This document shows, one piece after another, positions 35,370 through 45,900 of a stretch of DNA of 64,000 nt. The stretch lies in NCBI GenBank assembly GCA_907163345.1, contig CAJQUN010000959.1:62001-126000 (forward strand), in the 5' to 3' direction. The DNA comes from Haberlea rhodopensis. Lineage: Eukaryota; Streptophyta; Magnoliopsida; Lamiales; Gesneriaceae. Each line of letters begins with the position of its first letter. The stretch's first letter is position 1. The notes beneath the pieces were generated by a model. The model was not told where the DNA came from. It ran no database searches and worked only from the letters and a program-made list of their open reading frames with translations. The position numbers were made by a program, and so were the translations under genes.

Positions 35370-37831
35370 TGTGATGACCAGGGATTATAAATGTTAATCT
35401 CGTGGTGTTAATAACCCCTAAAGTTGTTTTACGTGGCAATTTGGAGTTTAATCGCGGTGTTGGGCCTTCGGGGCTCATTTATTTGGGTAGTTGGGATTGT
35501 TGGATCCCGAGGTTGAGATTGTATTCTCATTACGGTGTAAAATCTAAGAGTTGGGTTTTTAGTGTGACTCGGAATCTCGGGTGCTTGGTGTGGGCACCGG
35601 TAGGGGGTTTTGGAGTTAGAGAGAGAATTTTTGAAAACAGATGATTTTTAATGAATCATGATGTATTTGTGGGGCTATTAGTATTTCGGGATATTTTTGC
35701 TATAAATACCAGTTGAACCCGAGATTTTAATTATCGGAACCATTTTTTCTCACCTTCTCTCTCTCTCCACGCGCACGCTGGTTTTCCCGATCCCCTTGAC
35801 CCACGCAGCTTCAAGCGCTTCGCCCGCCGCCGTTCGTCGCGTCCGACCCGCCGCCAACTTCGTCTCTTCCAGGCGCTCCTCCCCATACCAACAATTCGAA
35901 GTTTGGTCGAGATTTGAGTTTGGATTTGCCAGAAAAGCGTAGGGTTCGAAACTGGAATTCGTCCGATTTTGGGGCTCGATTTTTGGTACGTTTTTGGGGC
36001 TTTTCTTCCGATGTTTTTGGGGCGTTTTTGAGCTGATGTTGAGTCGAAAATTTCAGACTTTAATGGTTCGAAAAATTGTTGCTTAATGGTTCGAATTTCA
36101 TCACTGCTTGCGTGAGGTTAGGGCTCGATTTTAGGGGTTTATGTTCGAATTTTGGGGATTTTTTGGCAAGGGTGATGATTCTTGTTAGTAATCGATTAAT
36201 TCATGTTTTAGATGATTTGTGGTGCTTAGTTTGGGTTCGATTTGTGTTGTGAAGGTTCGAAAATTTGTGGGGAGTTCTTGAGCAATTTTCGATAATGGTT
36301 AATTGTCGTGTGTTGACAATATTTTTGAGGGTTATGGGTGTGCTTGAGCATGGGTTGCATGTTTGTAAATAATTGTGAATTATTTATCGTGTTGGCACAT
36401 CGTTCCTCGGAGCATGGAACTCGAGCAAGGTTTGGCTCGGACTTCAGAGATTAAGGTACGTGCGACGTACGAGCATTACTTTATATGTGAGCATTTGTGA
36501 AATGCATAATGTATTTTGATTGCATTGATGGTTGTGGGTATGGTTATATATATGTGTTGATATAGTTATGGAACGACCCAACCTTGACATCGCCGCCACA
36601 AGCGTGCGTGATACTAGAGTAGTATGACCTTATAAGAGATATGGGGTACTGGGTTTATATGACTATTGTAGGGCATTTGAGATGCCTGAGAATGATCGTG
36701 GAATCATGTATTCATTATAAGACATGTGAGATGTCTAAGTGAAATGGAGAATTGGTAAAATAAATGCTAGGCATTTGAGCTATCTGTGATTGGTAGCAAA
36801 GTTGAAAATCAGTATTAGATATCGAGATATCTATATTTATATGTATAATGAATTTGGAAACATTAATTATTGATACTTGAGAATCAGGCATGCTATGAGT
36901 TAAATCAATGTGTTGATTTACTGATTTTTGAGATTTGATGAGTTTGATGATTGTGAGAACAGGGACAGTACACGGAATCCCGGATGAGGACATTGCCATC
37001 CAGGGAGTATCGTTTAAAATTCATTAGTATTTACTTTTGTTGTAAATTTTGAATTTCATTATTGTGATTATGGGATTTTGTGTATTGGTATGCTCACCCC
37101 GTTGGGGGCTGTCTCTGTTGGGGCAGGTGAACAGGTACATCGATGGCTGTGGAGCTGAGCTCGAGCTGTTGATTGGATGTACTCCCTGGATCGTGGTACC
37201 AGGGCTTGATGGAGCACGGTATCGTACAGAGTACTTCTATACACCCGAGGGTTATATACACATTTATGATGCTCGCATGTGAGCACGATTATACTTGTAT
37301 ATGGGTTGTATATAATGGCATGAGCCTTTCTCTCTTTCATTATATGTTGCATGCAATTAAGGGTAGAATTGTTAATGATATGAGAGTCGTTAGTGTATTA
37401 TGTGGGTGTTGAAACCCACTTTTGTCGTCTTATGTGTGGTGTCTTCCCTGGCTGGGAATTTACTTTGTGTTCTGTATTCTGTTGAGTATTGTGTATTCCC
37501 TGGCTGGGAATTATATTATGTGATGTGCTTTTGTTTTGGGATAGCTCAATTTATGGGGAGACTCTGTCCAAATTTTTATAAAAGTCCACAATGTAAAAAG
37601 TGGCAAAAAGGGGATGGTAATGGGCGAACTCGATGAGTCTATATGTTGTTAGGATGATGTTGAGCCTTAAACGCAGGGTTGCATTTAATATGCTAAATTA
37701 TCCCCGGTCAATCTTTGAGTTTTGATGATCAACAAAACTTGTGTTTGTTATACTAATGCATCTACTTAGTGTGCAGATTAAGTGATGAAAAGAAGATTGG
37801 AATGAAGAATTTCAAGTGTGCACAATCTGGC

Positions 37832-38280
37832 CAGGATCGCCCCAGGCGATGGTGATCATCGCCCCAGGCGATGGGTGCCAGGAGGGGCATCGCCACGCAC
37901 ATCGACAGAGGCGATGGCTAGGCGAGCATGCGAGACAGATCGCCCCAGGCGATGGTGATCAACGCCTGAGGCGATGGCAGCCACAAGACACTTCGCCCCG
38001 CACATCGACTGAAGCGACGCCGAGGCTTGGCGCGGGCACGCGCGCGGGGAGTTCGCCCGAGGCGATGGCACGAACGCCTGAGGCGATGGGCTGGAACGCC
38101 TGAGGCGATGTGGACTTCGCCCGAGGCGATGCAAATTTTGGACATGCTGAAGCTACGACCTTGATTTTAGCCACTGATCGCCTGAGGCGATCCAGCGATC
38201 GCCCGAGGCGATCTGTGCATTTTTGACCGTTGGAACGCGGCGATGGGTGATCGCCTGAGGCGATGGCTGAGGCGATCCAG
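37832..38280 (+). repeat. Array of CGCC-NNA-GGCG palindromes in U3 of element B
   Basis: About eleven copies of (AT)CGCC[CCA/TGA/CGA]GGCGAT separated by 10-50 bases, all upstream of the TATA box. The arms are constant and the three-base centre varies. An almost identical array lies in the 3' LTR at about 41610-42058. Confidence 0.85.
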
Positions 38281-38339
38281 GAGTGATTTCAGCCTTTTGA
38301 AGTGCAACGGCTAGTAGGAGCCTTGGAGGCCTTCTACAC

Positions 38340-38347
38340 TATAAATA
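38340..38347 (+). promoter_or_regulatory. TATA box of element B LTR
   Basis: TATAAATA after a CTACAC context, about 680 bases into the LTR; the equivalent in the 3' LTR is near 42118. It places the transcript start near 38370 and the mini-hairpin array in the RNA leader. Confidence 0.6.
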
Positions 38348-38648
38348 TGGATGCTTTGGAGCATTTTGAAGCTAAGGAACAAGTCTACAACTCATACAAA
38401 GTGTTGATCAATTGTTGGTTCAAATTATATCATACTCTCCATACATTGTTGTTGTATTGGAGCTTGTGATTGTTTTCATTTGTTGAGTCTTGTTGTCTTC
38501 GTGTGAGTACACCGTGAAGGTGTTTTTGTTGGTACAATTCATTGTAAAGGTCCTCCAACACCAAAGCAAGTTGGAATATTGTAAAGACATCAACAAGTCT
38601 TGTTGGTGCAATTGTGTGGCTATCCTTGGAGCCCTTAAGGCCAAGAAG

Positions 38649-38776
38649 ACTCGTGAAGAGTGTTGGTAGCTCGGGAAGAGCTTTGTATACTCGGGAAGAG
38701 TATTGTGCTCGGGAAGAGCTTGTGTACTCGGGAAGAGTAGTGTGCTCGGGAAGAGCGTTGTAACTCGGGAAGAGTT
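38649..38776 (+). repeat. Seven tandem mini-hairpins with GNRNA-like loops
   Basis: Units at 38649, 38668, 38687, 38707, 38725, 38744 and 38762 (spacing 18-20) each have the core CTC-GGGAA-GAG (first unit GTGAA). Flanking bases pair in every unit: A/T, AG/CT, ATA/TAT, G/C, TA/TA, G/C, AA/TT. The same array is at 42427-42554. The loops fit G-N-R-N-A, a pentaloop form known to bind proteins in phage boxB RNAs. Confidence 0.85.
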
Positions 38777-39070
38777 GTGTTGTGGCTTACTTGGAGCCCT
38801 CAAGGCCAAGAACATTTATTCTAGTGGAACCTCGGTTGGAGGTTATCTAACCGGGAAGAGGAGACGTAGGCGATTCATCGCCGAACTTCTATAACAAATA
38901 TCCTTGTCTTTTATTGCTTTATTTTTCATTACGCATTTATTTATTTATTCTTTTTTGACTAAAGGCTTCCGCAAAGCGCAAAATATTTTATTTTTACAAA
39001 CTCATTTTAAAACGCTAAAGTAGCCAAGGAATCTCATTCACCCCCCCCCCCCCTCTTCGATTCCAACAAG

Positions 39071-39084
39071 TGGTATCAAGAGCC
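39071..39084 (+). promoter_or_regulatory. Primer binding site of element B
   Basis: TGGTATCAAGAGCC follows the LTR end by two bases. It is the SIRE-type variant of the initiator tRNA-Met site, with one extra A compared with the gypsy elements nearby. Confidence 0.85.
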
Positions 39085-39116
39085 ATTTGATTTTTGTTTT
39101 AAATCAAAATTTTTAT

Positions 39117-40763
39117 ATGGCTAATCTAGCAAATGAGTTTGCTCAAGGTCAATCGACGAATCGCCCTCCGCTTTTCACGGGTGATAACTACGGTTATTGG
39201 AAGAATAGAATTTCTCTATACATCCAATCCGTAGATTATGATCTATGGAAAATCATAGTGAAAGGTCCACATATTCCTTTAAAGGAAGTTGGGGGAATTA
39301 GTGTTCCCAAAGATATGGACGATTTCACTAGAGCGGATATGATATTAATTTCACAAAATGCTAAAGCGATTAATATTTTGCATTGTGCTTTAGATATGAA
39401 GGAGTACAACCGGATCTCAATGTGCTCAACGGCAAAGGAAATTTGGGACAAATTGCAAATTTGTCATGAGGGCACTAATCAAGTAAAGGAGACCAAGATT
39501 GATCTATTGCAACTCAAGTATGAAACATTTGAGATGGATTCCGGAGAAGATGTGGATTCTATGTTTAGGAGGCTCACCCAAATTATCAATGAGCTTGCCC
39601 AACTTGGAGAGAAATACCCTCCAAAGCAAATATGGAGGAGAGCTCTAAGGGCCTTACCTAAAGAATGGGATGCAAAGAGGACGGCAATTATAGAGTCCAA
39701 CAAAGGGGAGAGTGCTTCCTATGATCTTGATGAGCTCCATGGCACCTTAGTGACCCATGAGCTTGAAGTTGCCACAAGGAAAGAAGTGAAGGAGGAGGAT
39801 AGATCCAAAAGGAATGGGATCGCCTTGGTTGGTAGGAAAGATCAATCCGATGATGAAGAAGATGATGATGATGAAGAGATGAGGCTATTTACAAAGAAGT
39901 TCAAGAAGCTCTTCACCAAGCATAGCAAGTCAAAAATATCAAATGCTACCAAACAAGATTCCAAAAATGAGGTAACTTGTTATAATTGTCAAGAATTAGG
40001 CCATTATGCTAACAAGTGTCCTAGGAAGAAGAATGAGGACAAAGGCAAGAAGAAGGCGTTCATAGCAACATGGAGTGATAGCGACTCCGATGAAGAAGAA
40101 GCCAAAAATCTATGTCTAATGGCTCTTGGAGATGAAGATGAAGAGGAGGATGATGAGGTACCTTCTTATGATGATTTATTAGATGCTTATAATGATATCA
40201 TTGATTGCCTTGGTAAAACCAAAAAGAGCAACAAAGTACTTAAGCTAGACTTGGCTAAGAAAGAAGAAGAAAATACTATTTTGAAAAATCAAGTGCTTGA
40301 TTTAAAGACTTCTCTTGCCAAGTTTAGTGATAGTAGTTTAAAGATGAATGAATTGCTTGGCTTACAACGTTGTAGCTTTGACAAAGCCGGGTTAGGCTAT
40401 TCAAGCAAATCAAAATTCTTTTCTAGCTTGTTGGCCAAAGCAAAGCATGAATCTACTACTTGTCACTATTGTTGCAAAAATGGTCATACCAAGAACAAAT
40501 GTAGGTATGCTAGAATCCAATACCAACCTAACAAAAGGTGGAAATGGATCCCAAAGGTGCCTAAGGTAGCTAACCATCATGGACCCAAAAATCAAATGGG
40601 TACCAAAGACCCCCCTATTGTTAATTTATTTTGTAGGGACAACCATGAATTGGAGGATGAAGGGCCAAGCAACTCAAAGGAGGAGTTTGTTTTGTTCACA
40701 ACCATAGAAGAAGCAAGAGGTATTGGTCCAATGACAAGAACTAACTCTTGTCATAAAGGGTAA
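39117..40763 (+). CDS. gag: SIRE-type copia gag polyprotein, intact
   Basis: 548 residues from ATG 39117 (MANLANEFAQ); the in-frame ATG 30 bases upstream lies in the AT-rich leader and is less likely. An N-terminal capsid-like region (FTGDNYGYWKNRISLYIQ, about 20-40, and a UBN2-type core to about 220) is followed by a zinc knuckle CYNCQELGHYANKCP (from residue 288). Then come a highly acidic stretch, a probable coiled coil (about 375-415), and a second knuckle CHYCCKNGHTKNKCR (from residue 449). The product should assemble particles and bind RNA in the cytoplasm. It stops after a normal gag C-terminus with no protease following, so this element can supply gag but not pol. Codons and frame are undamaged. 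Confidence 0.9.
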   Translation: MANLANEFAQGQSTNRPPLFTGDNYGYWKNRISLYIQSVDYDLWKIIVKGPHIPLKEVGGISVPKDMDDFTRADMILISQNAKAINILHCALDMKEYNRISMCSTAKEIWDKLQICHEGTNQVKETKIDLLQLKYETFEMDSGEDVDSMFRRLTQIINELAQLGEKYPPKQIWRRALRALPKEWDAKRTAIIESNKGESASYDLDELHGTLVTHELEVATRKEVKEEDRSKRNGIALVGRKDQSDDEEDDDDEEMRLFTKKFKKLFTKHSKSKISNATKQDSKNEVTCYNCQELGHYANKCPRKKNEDKGKKKAFIATWSDSDSDEEEAKNLCLMALGDEDEEEDDEVPSYDDLLDAYNDIIDCLGKTKKSNKVLKLDLAKKEEENTILKNQVLDLKTSLAKFSDSSLKMNELLGLQRCSFDKAGLGYSSKSKFFSSLLAKAKHESTTCHYCCKNGHTKNKCRYARIQYQPNKRWKWIPKVPKVANHHGPKNQMGTKDPPIVNLFCRDNHELEDEGPSNSKEEFVLFTTIEEARGIGPMTRTNSCHKG

Positions 40764-41435
40764 AATTTATTTTACAAGAGCAATTTCAAAATTCATTGGC
40801 ACAAATTAATTGTGTTCAATAAATATTGAAGCTCAATATTAATTTGAGTAAAATGCATAACCCCTTAGCACAATTGTTAAGTGCATGAAGTATGCTATCT
40901 TTTTATAGTAAGTGCTTGATATGCTTTGCATTCAAATTTGAATAGGCTATTTGAAAATATGCAAGTATATGATTTGTTCTAATGCATTGATATTCCTATT
41001 ATTTTGTTTTGGGCTTGAATGCATGAACATATGCACACTTTGCAACTTTTAGAATTAATTGTTGTGTGCCTTAAACACATGGTTATAAATCATCTCTATA
41101 ATTTAATCTTAGGATTGCTATGCCTATTATATGCTTGATGATGGACATGTGAAAGTTGTTATAATTATGCCATGATTATTTGTTTTTTTTTATGCTTTTT
41201 GATTATCACAAAAAGGGGGAGAATTTTGTGATAAACTTGAACCTTAATATATGCATAGTTTAAGGGGGAGAGCTTATGTATGCATGGTTTGAGGGGGAGA
41301 GTTATTTGTCTATTGATTTACTTGATAACTTGTATGTGTTATGCAATTGTTAAGAGGGAGTTATTTTTACTCACATTTCATGCATATTACTTATTCAAGT
41401 TTATCAAGTTTTGTGATCATCAAAAAGGGGGAGAT
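40764..41435 (+). other. Noncoding tail of element B with repeated polypurine blocks
   Basis: Short frames only. GGGGGAGA-type blocks occur near 41214, 41264, 41292 and immediately before the 3' LTR (41424-41434); the first and last share an AAAAAGGGGGAGA core beside a TGATTATCAC/TGATCATC motif. The last is the expected plus-strand primer tract. Confidence 0.7.
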
Positions 41436-42840
41436 TGTTGAGCCTTAAACGCAGGGTTGCATTTAATATGCTAAATTATCCCCGGTCAATCTTTGAGTTT
41501 TGATGATCAACAAAACTTGTGTTTGTTATACTAATGCATCTACTTAGTGTGCAGATTAAGTGATGAAAAGAAGATTGGAATGAAGAATTTCAAGTGTGCA
41601 CAATCTGGCCAGGATCGCCCCAGGCGATGGTGATCATCGCCCCAGGCGATGGGTGCCAGGAGGGGCATCGCCACGCACATCGACAGAGGCGATGGCTAGG
41701 CGAGCATGCGAGACAGATCGCCCTAGGCGATGGTGATCAACGCCTGAGGCGATGGCAGCCACAAGACACTTCGCCCCGCACATCGACTGAAGCGACGCCG
41801 AGGCTTGGCACGGGCACGCGCGCGGGGAGTTCGCCCGAGGCGATGGCACGAACGCCTGAGGCGATGGGCTGGAACGCCTGAGGCGATGTGGACTTCGCCC
41901 GAGGCGATGCAAATTTTGGACATGCTGAAGCTACGGCCTTGATTTTAGCCACTGATCGCCTGAGGCGATCCAGCGATCGCCCGAGGCGATCTGTGCATTT
42001 TTGACCGTTGGAACGCGGCGATGGGTGATCGCCTGAGGCGATGGCTGAGGCGATCCAGGAGTGATTTCAGCATTTTGAAGTGCAACGGCTAGTAGGAGCC
42101 TTGGAGGCCTTCTACACTATAAATATGGATGCTTTGGAGCATTTTGAAGCTAAGGAACAAGTCTACAACTCATACAAAGTGTTGATCAATTGTTGGTTCA
42201 AATTATATCATACTCTCCATACATTGTTGTTGTATTGGAGCTTGTGATTGTTTTCATTTGTTGAGTCTTGTTGTCTTCGTGTGAGTACACCGTGAAGGTG
42301 TTTTTGTTGGTACAATTCATTGTAAAGGTCCTCCAACACCAAAGCAAGTTGGAATATTGTAAAGACATCAACAAGTCTTGTTGGTGCAATTGTGTGGCTA
42401 TCCTTGGAGCCCTTAAGGCCAAGAAGACTCGTGAAGAGTGTTGGTAGCTCGGGAAGAGCTTTGTATACTCGGGAAGAGTATTGTGCTCGGGAAGAGCTTG
42501 TGTACTCGGGAAGAGTAGTGTGCTCGGGAAGAGCGTTGTAACTCGGGAAGAGTTGTGTTGTGGCTTACTTGGAGCCCTCAAGGCCAAGAACATTTATTCT
42601 AGTGGAACCTCGGTTGGAGGTTATCTAACCGGGAAGAGGAGACGTAGGCGATTCATCGCCGAACTTCTATAACAAATATCCTTGTCTTTTATTGCTTTAT
42701 TTTTCATTACGCATTTATTTATTTATTCTTTTTGACTAAAGGCTTCCGCAAAGCGCAAAATATTTTATTTTTACAAACTCATTTTAAAACGCTAAAGTAG
42801 CCAAGGAATCTCATTCACCCCCCCCTCTTCGATTCCAACA
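41436..42840 (+). repeat. 3' LTR of element B
   Basis: 1405 bases, almost identical to 37658-39068. It ends CCAACA at 42840, followed by the second GATGA target copy. Confidence 0.92.
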
Positions 42841-42996
42841 GATGATGATCTTATAACATTGAGTATTAAAGAAATTTTGTAGTTGCCATTCAATGGTAAA
42901 GTATCATCTGAGTTTCCCGATTGATTTTATTGAAAGCATGTGCCACACATAATGATTAATACACTAATTAAGGGTTAAGGGCTTGGGGTCCTTACA

Positions 42997-45900
42997 TTAG
43001 TGGTATCAGAGCAGTGGTTAGCTCTTTGGGCTGTTAAGGGCCTAGGAAGTTATTGATAGCACATACTTATGCATGATGTCATTAATGTTGTATGACACAA
43101 CTAGTTGTTTATGTGCTTTTTTATGATATGAAAAGTGGTGTTGCTAATCATTGTGATTGCAGGAATCGTGTAGCTTGTGATGGGATGGCATTAATGGTGA
43201 TGTCTGGCCCTTCATGTATTATGTGTTAAGGGATCTGATTTTGTAGGAAGATCAGGAAAGGTGAGACGTACGGGCTTCGGACGGTAAAACGTGTTACACC
43301 TTTGATTATGTATATCGTGGGTAGTGAACCCTTACATGTGATGGTATATGTGAAATGATAGTGATATATATTGTGATAATGGAATCAACTGTTGTGCTTG
43401 ATTATTGTGGTAGAATTGATGAATGTTCCGGTAGCCTTTATCTCCGAGCGAGGGAGGTACTTGCCGCTGTCATGACTAAGCGAGGTAACATGCCGCTGTC
43501 ATTGTCGAAGCGAGGGGTCCTAAAATTCCGCTGTTGTATTGGGACCGGAACAGTCACAATTCTAGTGATTAATGTGGAATATTGTGGTTATAACTGGAAC
43601 GTGATATCAATCATTATATTGTGAACTGTGGTATTAACCTGGATGCAGGTACATGGAGCTAGTGGAAGTTCCGGTAGTTGTTATATTCGAGCGAGGGAGG
43701 TACTTGCCGCTGTCATATGAAGCGATGGTAATATGATATTTGCCGTTGTCATGTCTAAGCGAGGTAACATGCCGCTGTCATTGTCGAAGCGAGGGATATC
43801 ATATGATGCCGCTATATGTCGAAGCGAGGGGTCCTAAAATTCCGCTGCTATAACAAGACCGGAACAACCACATTATCGATATTGATAGCGATGTCTCATT
43901 CCGCTATGTTGGTTGGCGATGGTTCATGCCGCCAAGTGTATTACTAGCGATGTCTTATTCCGCTATATTGATTGGCGATGGTTCTTGCCGCCGGATGTAT
44001 TGATAGCGATGTCTTATTCCGCTATATTGATTGGCGATGGTTCTTGCCGCCGGATATATTGATAGCGATGGTTCATTCCGCTATATTGATTGGCGATGAT
44101 TCTTGCCGCCGGGTATATTCATAGCGATGGTTTGTTCCGCTATTCCATTGGCGATGACTTATGCCGCCGGGTGTTCATAGCGATGGTATACTCCGCTACA
44201 TCTATGGCGATGGTTCATGCCGCCAGATGTCTATAGCAATGTTTTATGCCGCTGACTCTATGACGATGGATTATGCCCCTGATTCTATAGCGACGGGTTA
44301 TGCCGCTATGTACATGACGCTGGATTACGCCACCTACGAGCGATGGGTGCTGATTGCGTACCACTGTTGGATGACGGAGATAGGTATGCCGCTATATTGT
44401 TAGCGATGAGGTATGGCATATTACTGTTTATTTAGCACTATTGTGGATATCATGTGTTGATTTACTTATGCTGTCATGTGTTTGACGATGAGATTATAGA
44501 CGTCGTGTATCGACATATACTGTCACGAGTCGACAATATTATTATATTATTTCAAAGTCATATGTTGACAGGTACCGTCACGGGATGACAATGACATGGT
44601 GGATGTTCTATGTAGACGTGTAGCATCGTTTTGATGATTAATACATTTATGTTATGTATTAGGTTGTATGGTTTGAGTGCCGATGATGAGCACATGGTAG
44701 AGTCTGGGTCACTAGTTGACGAGACCTTTTGCCGAGCAGGTTTGCTCGGTGGAGTATTGGATGTATTGTACCGGTAAATGTACCACATCATGTTATAGAG
44801 TTAAATAATTGTCGAGCGATGATACCCTTGGGTATGCTCGTTGGTTTGGCTAGGGCCAAGTGATTGGTGGTAAGAGTAGTCATTGAGGAAACTACTCGAT
44901 TGTGTTGTGACGTAGGGTAGACATGGTTGCACCCACCCTGAGGGTGTGGGATAAATCATATTGGATTATGATTGCATCGTAAGTGAGCAAGGACACCGGG
45001 TTGTCCATTGTGCTTGGTATTTTAGAGATATGTTGGGCGATAACCCATTACTCTAACGGTTGTACGGTATGGCATACCGAGATGGAACATGTGGTTTGTT
45101 GGTGGGCTTGATATGAGCCTATGTAGACAGCGCTCTGCTAGCCAGATATTGGGGGAATGATATAGTGTGCTTGTTGGGGCCATGATACTGCTCGTTGGAA
45201 CCAAGTTTGGCAAATTGTAAGGTGATACGATGTGGATTGTGGTGGATTCTAGTAGTCACCACGTCATTTGAGGTTGAGGTTGTGCATGCCTCACTGAAAC
45301 GTGTATACGTTTATGTTTAATCTGGGTGAGACTTGTCTGGGACAGCTCATAATGTTGGAGTACCAACAAGAGAGTCATCAAGTCGTCGTTGACTCGATCT
45401 GAGGAATCCGTGTACTTGGGATGCAATGGGTGTTATTGTATCCAGTTTTTCAGAACGGTGGTTCGAGACTAGTGGATCTCGAGTTCGATAGCACTTCCCT
45501 TGTGGGGAAGGAGGTAGTATTATACCTATTTGGGAATCTTTGAAGGATTCGGTAAGTTGGTACGTGTGGTGTTGATTTTGGGAATCACGCCGTGTTGTTG
45601 ATCGTCGATTATCATTCTCCACTGCATGGGAATGACTCAGAATTGACAGTTGTGTTTGGGGCTTTGGGGTGTGTTGTAGATACCCGAGCCAAGTGCATTG
45701 AGTATGCATGTGATGTCCGTGCCTAGGCAGGTATACCGGTGAGTATACGGATGCCAGTTATTGATTTCCTTTTGTCAAGCATAGAGTTATACTATTTTTT
45801 TTTTATGGTTAAATCTCTGATGAGAGATATTGAACACCTTGAGATTGGGAATCTCCATGGCACGATAAATTATGAGAAACAATCGTGGAGTTAGTTGACT

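Larger units (their letters stand above)
37658..39068 (+). repeat. 5' LTR of element B
   Basis: 1411 bases. U3 holds the CGCC-NNA-GGCG palindrome array (37832-38280), TATAAATA lies at 38340-38347, and the downstream leader part holds seven tandem mini-hairpins (38649-38776). A C run of 13 near the end is 8 in the 3' LTR. Confidence 0.92.
37658..42840 (+). mobile_element. SIRE-like copia element B carrying gag only (TR-GAG type)
   Basis: LTRs 37658-39068 and 41436-42840 (TGTTGAGCC...CCAACA) are flanked by GATGA (37653-37657 and 42841-42845). The primer site TGGTATCAAGAGCC follows the 5' LTR and an AAAAAGGGGGAGA polypurine tract precedes the 3' LTR. The internal 2.4 kb has one intact gag and no protease, integrase, RT or RNase H. 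I count four substitutions plus length changes in a C run and a T run between LTRs (about 0.3%), so insertion was very recent. Gag type, primer site and polypurine context fit the SIRE/Maximus lineage. Confidence 0.93.
35370..42996 (+). repeat. 5' LTR of element A, interrupted by element B
   Basis: LTR sequence runs 35370-37657, then element B plus its second target copy (37658-42845), then 42846-42996. A TATAAATA box is at 35701-35708. At 36456-36470 is the hairpin GTACGT-GCG-ACGTAC. At 36611-36833 is a set of short perfect hairpins with GAG-containing loops. The 3' LTR lacks the insert, so the split copy can be checked directly against it. Confidence 0.9.

Noticed and set aside
36715..37412. 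Frames of 77-94 codons duplicated at 48228-48925
   Set aside because: They are duplicated because they lie in the two LTRs of element A. They include hairpin sequence and have no domain.
37816..38174. Four long overlapping frames in both strands (mirrored at 41594-41952)
   Set aside because: They read the CG-rich palindrome array in U3 of element B. High GC removes stops; there is no protein family signal.
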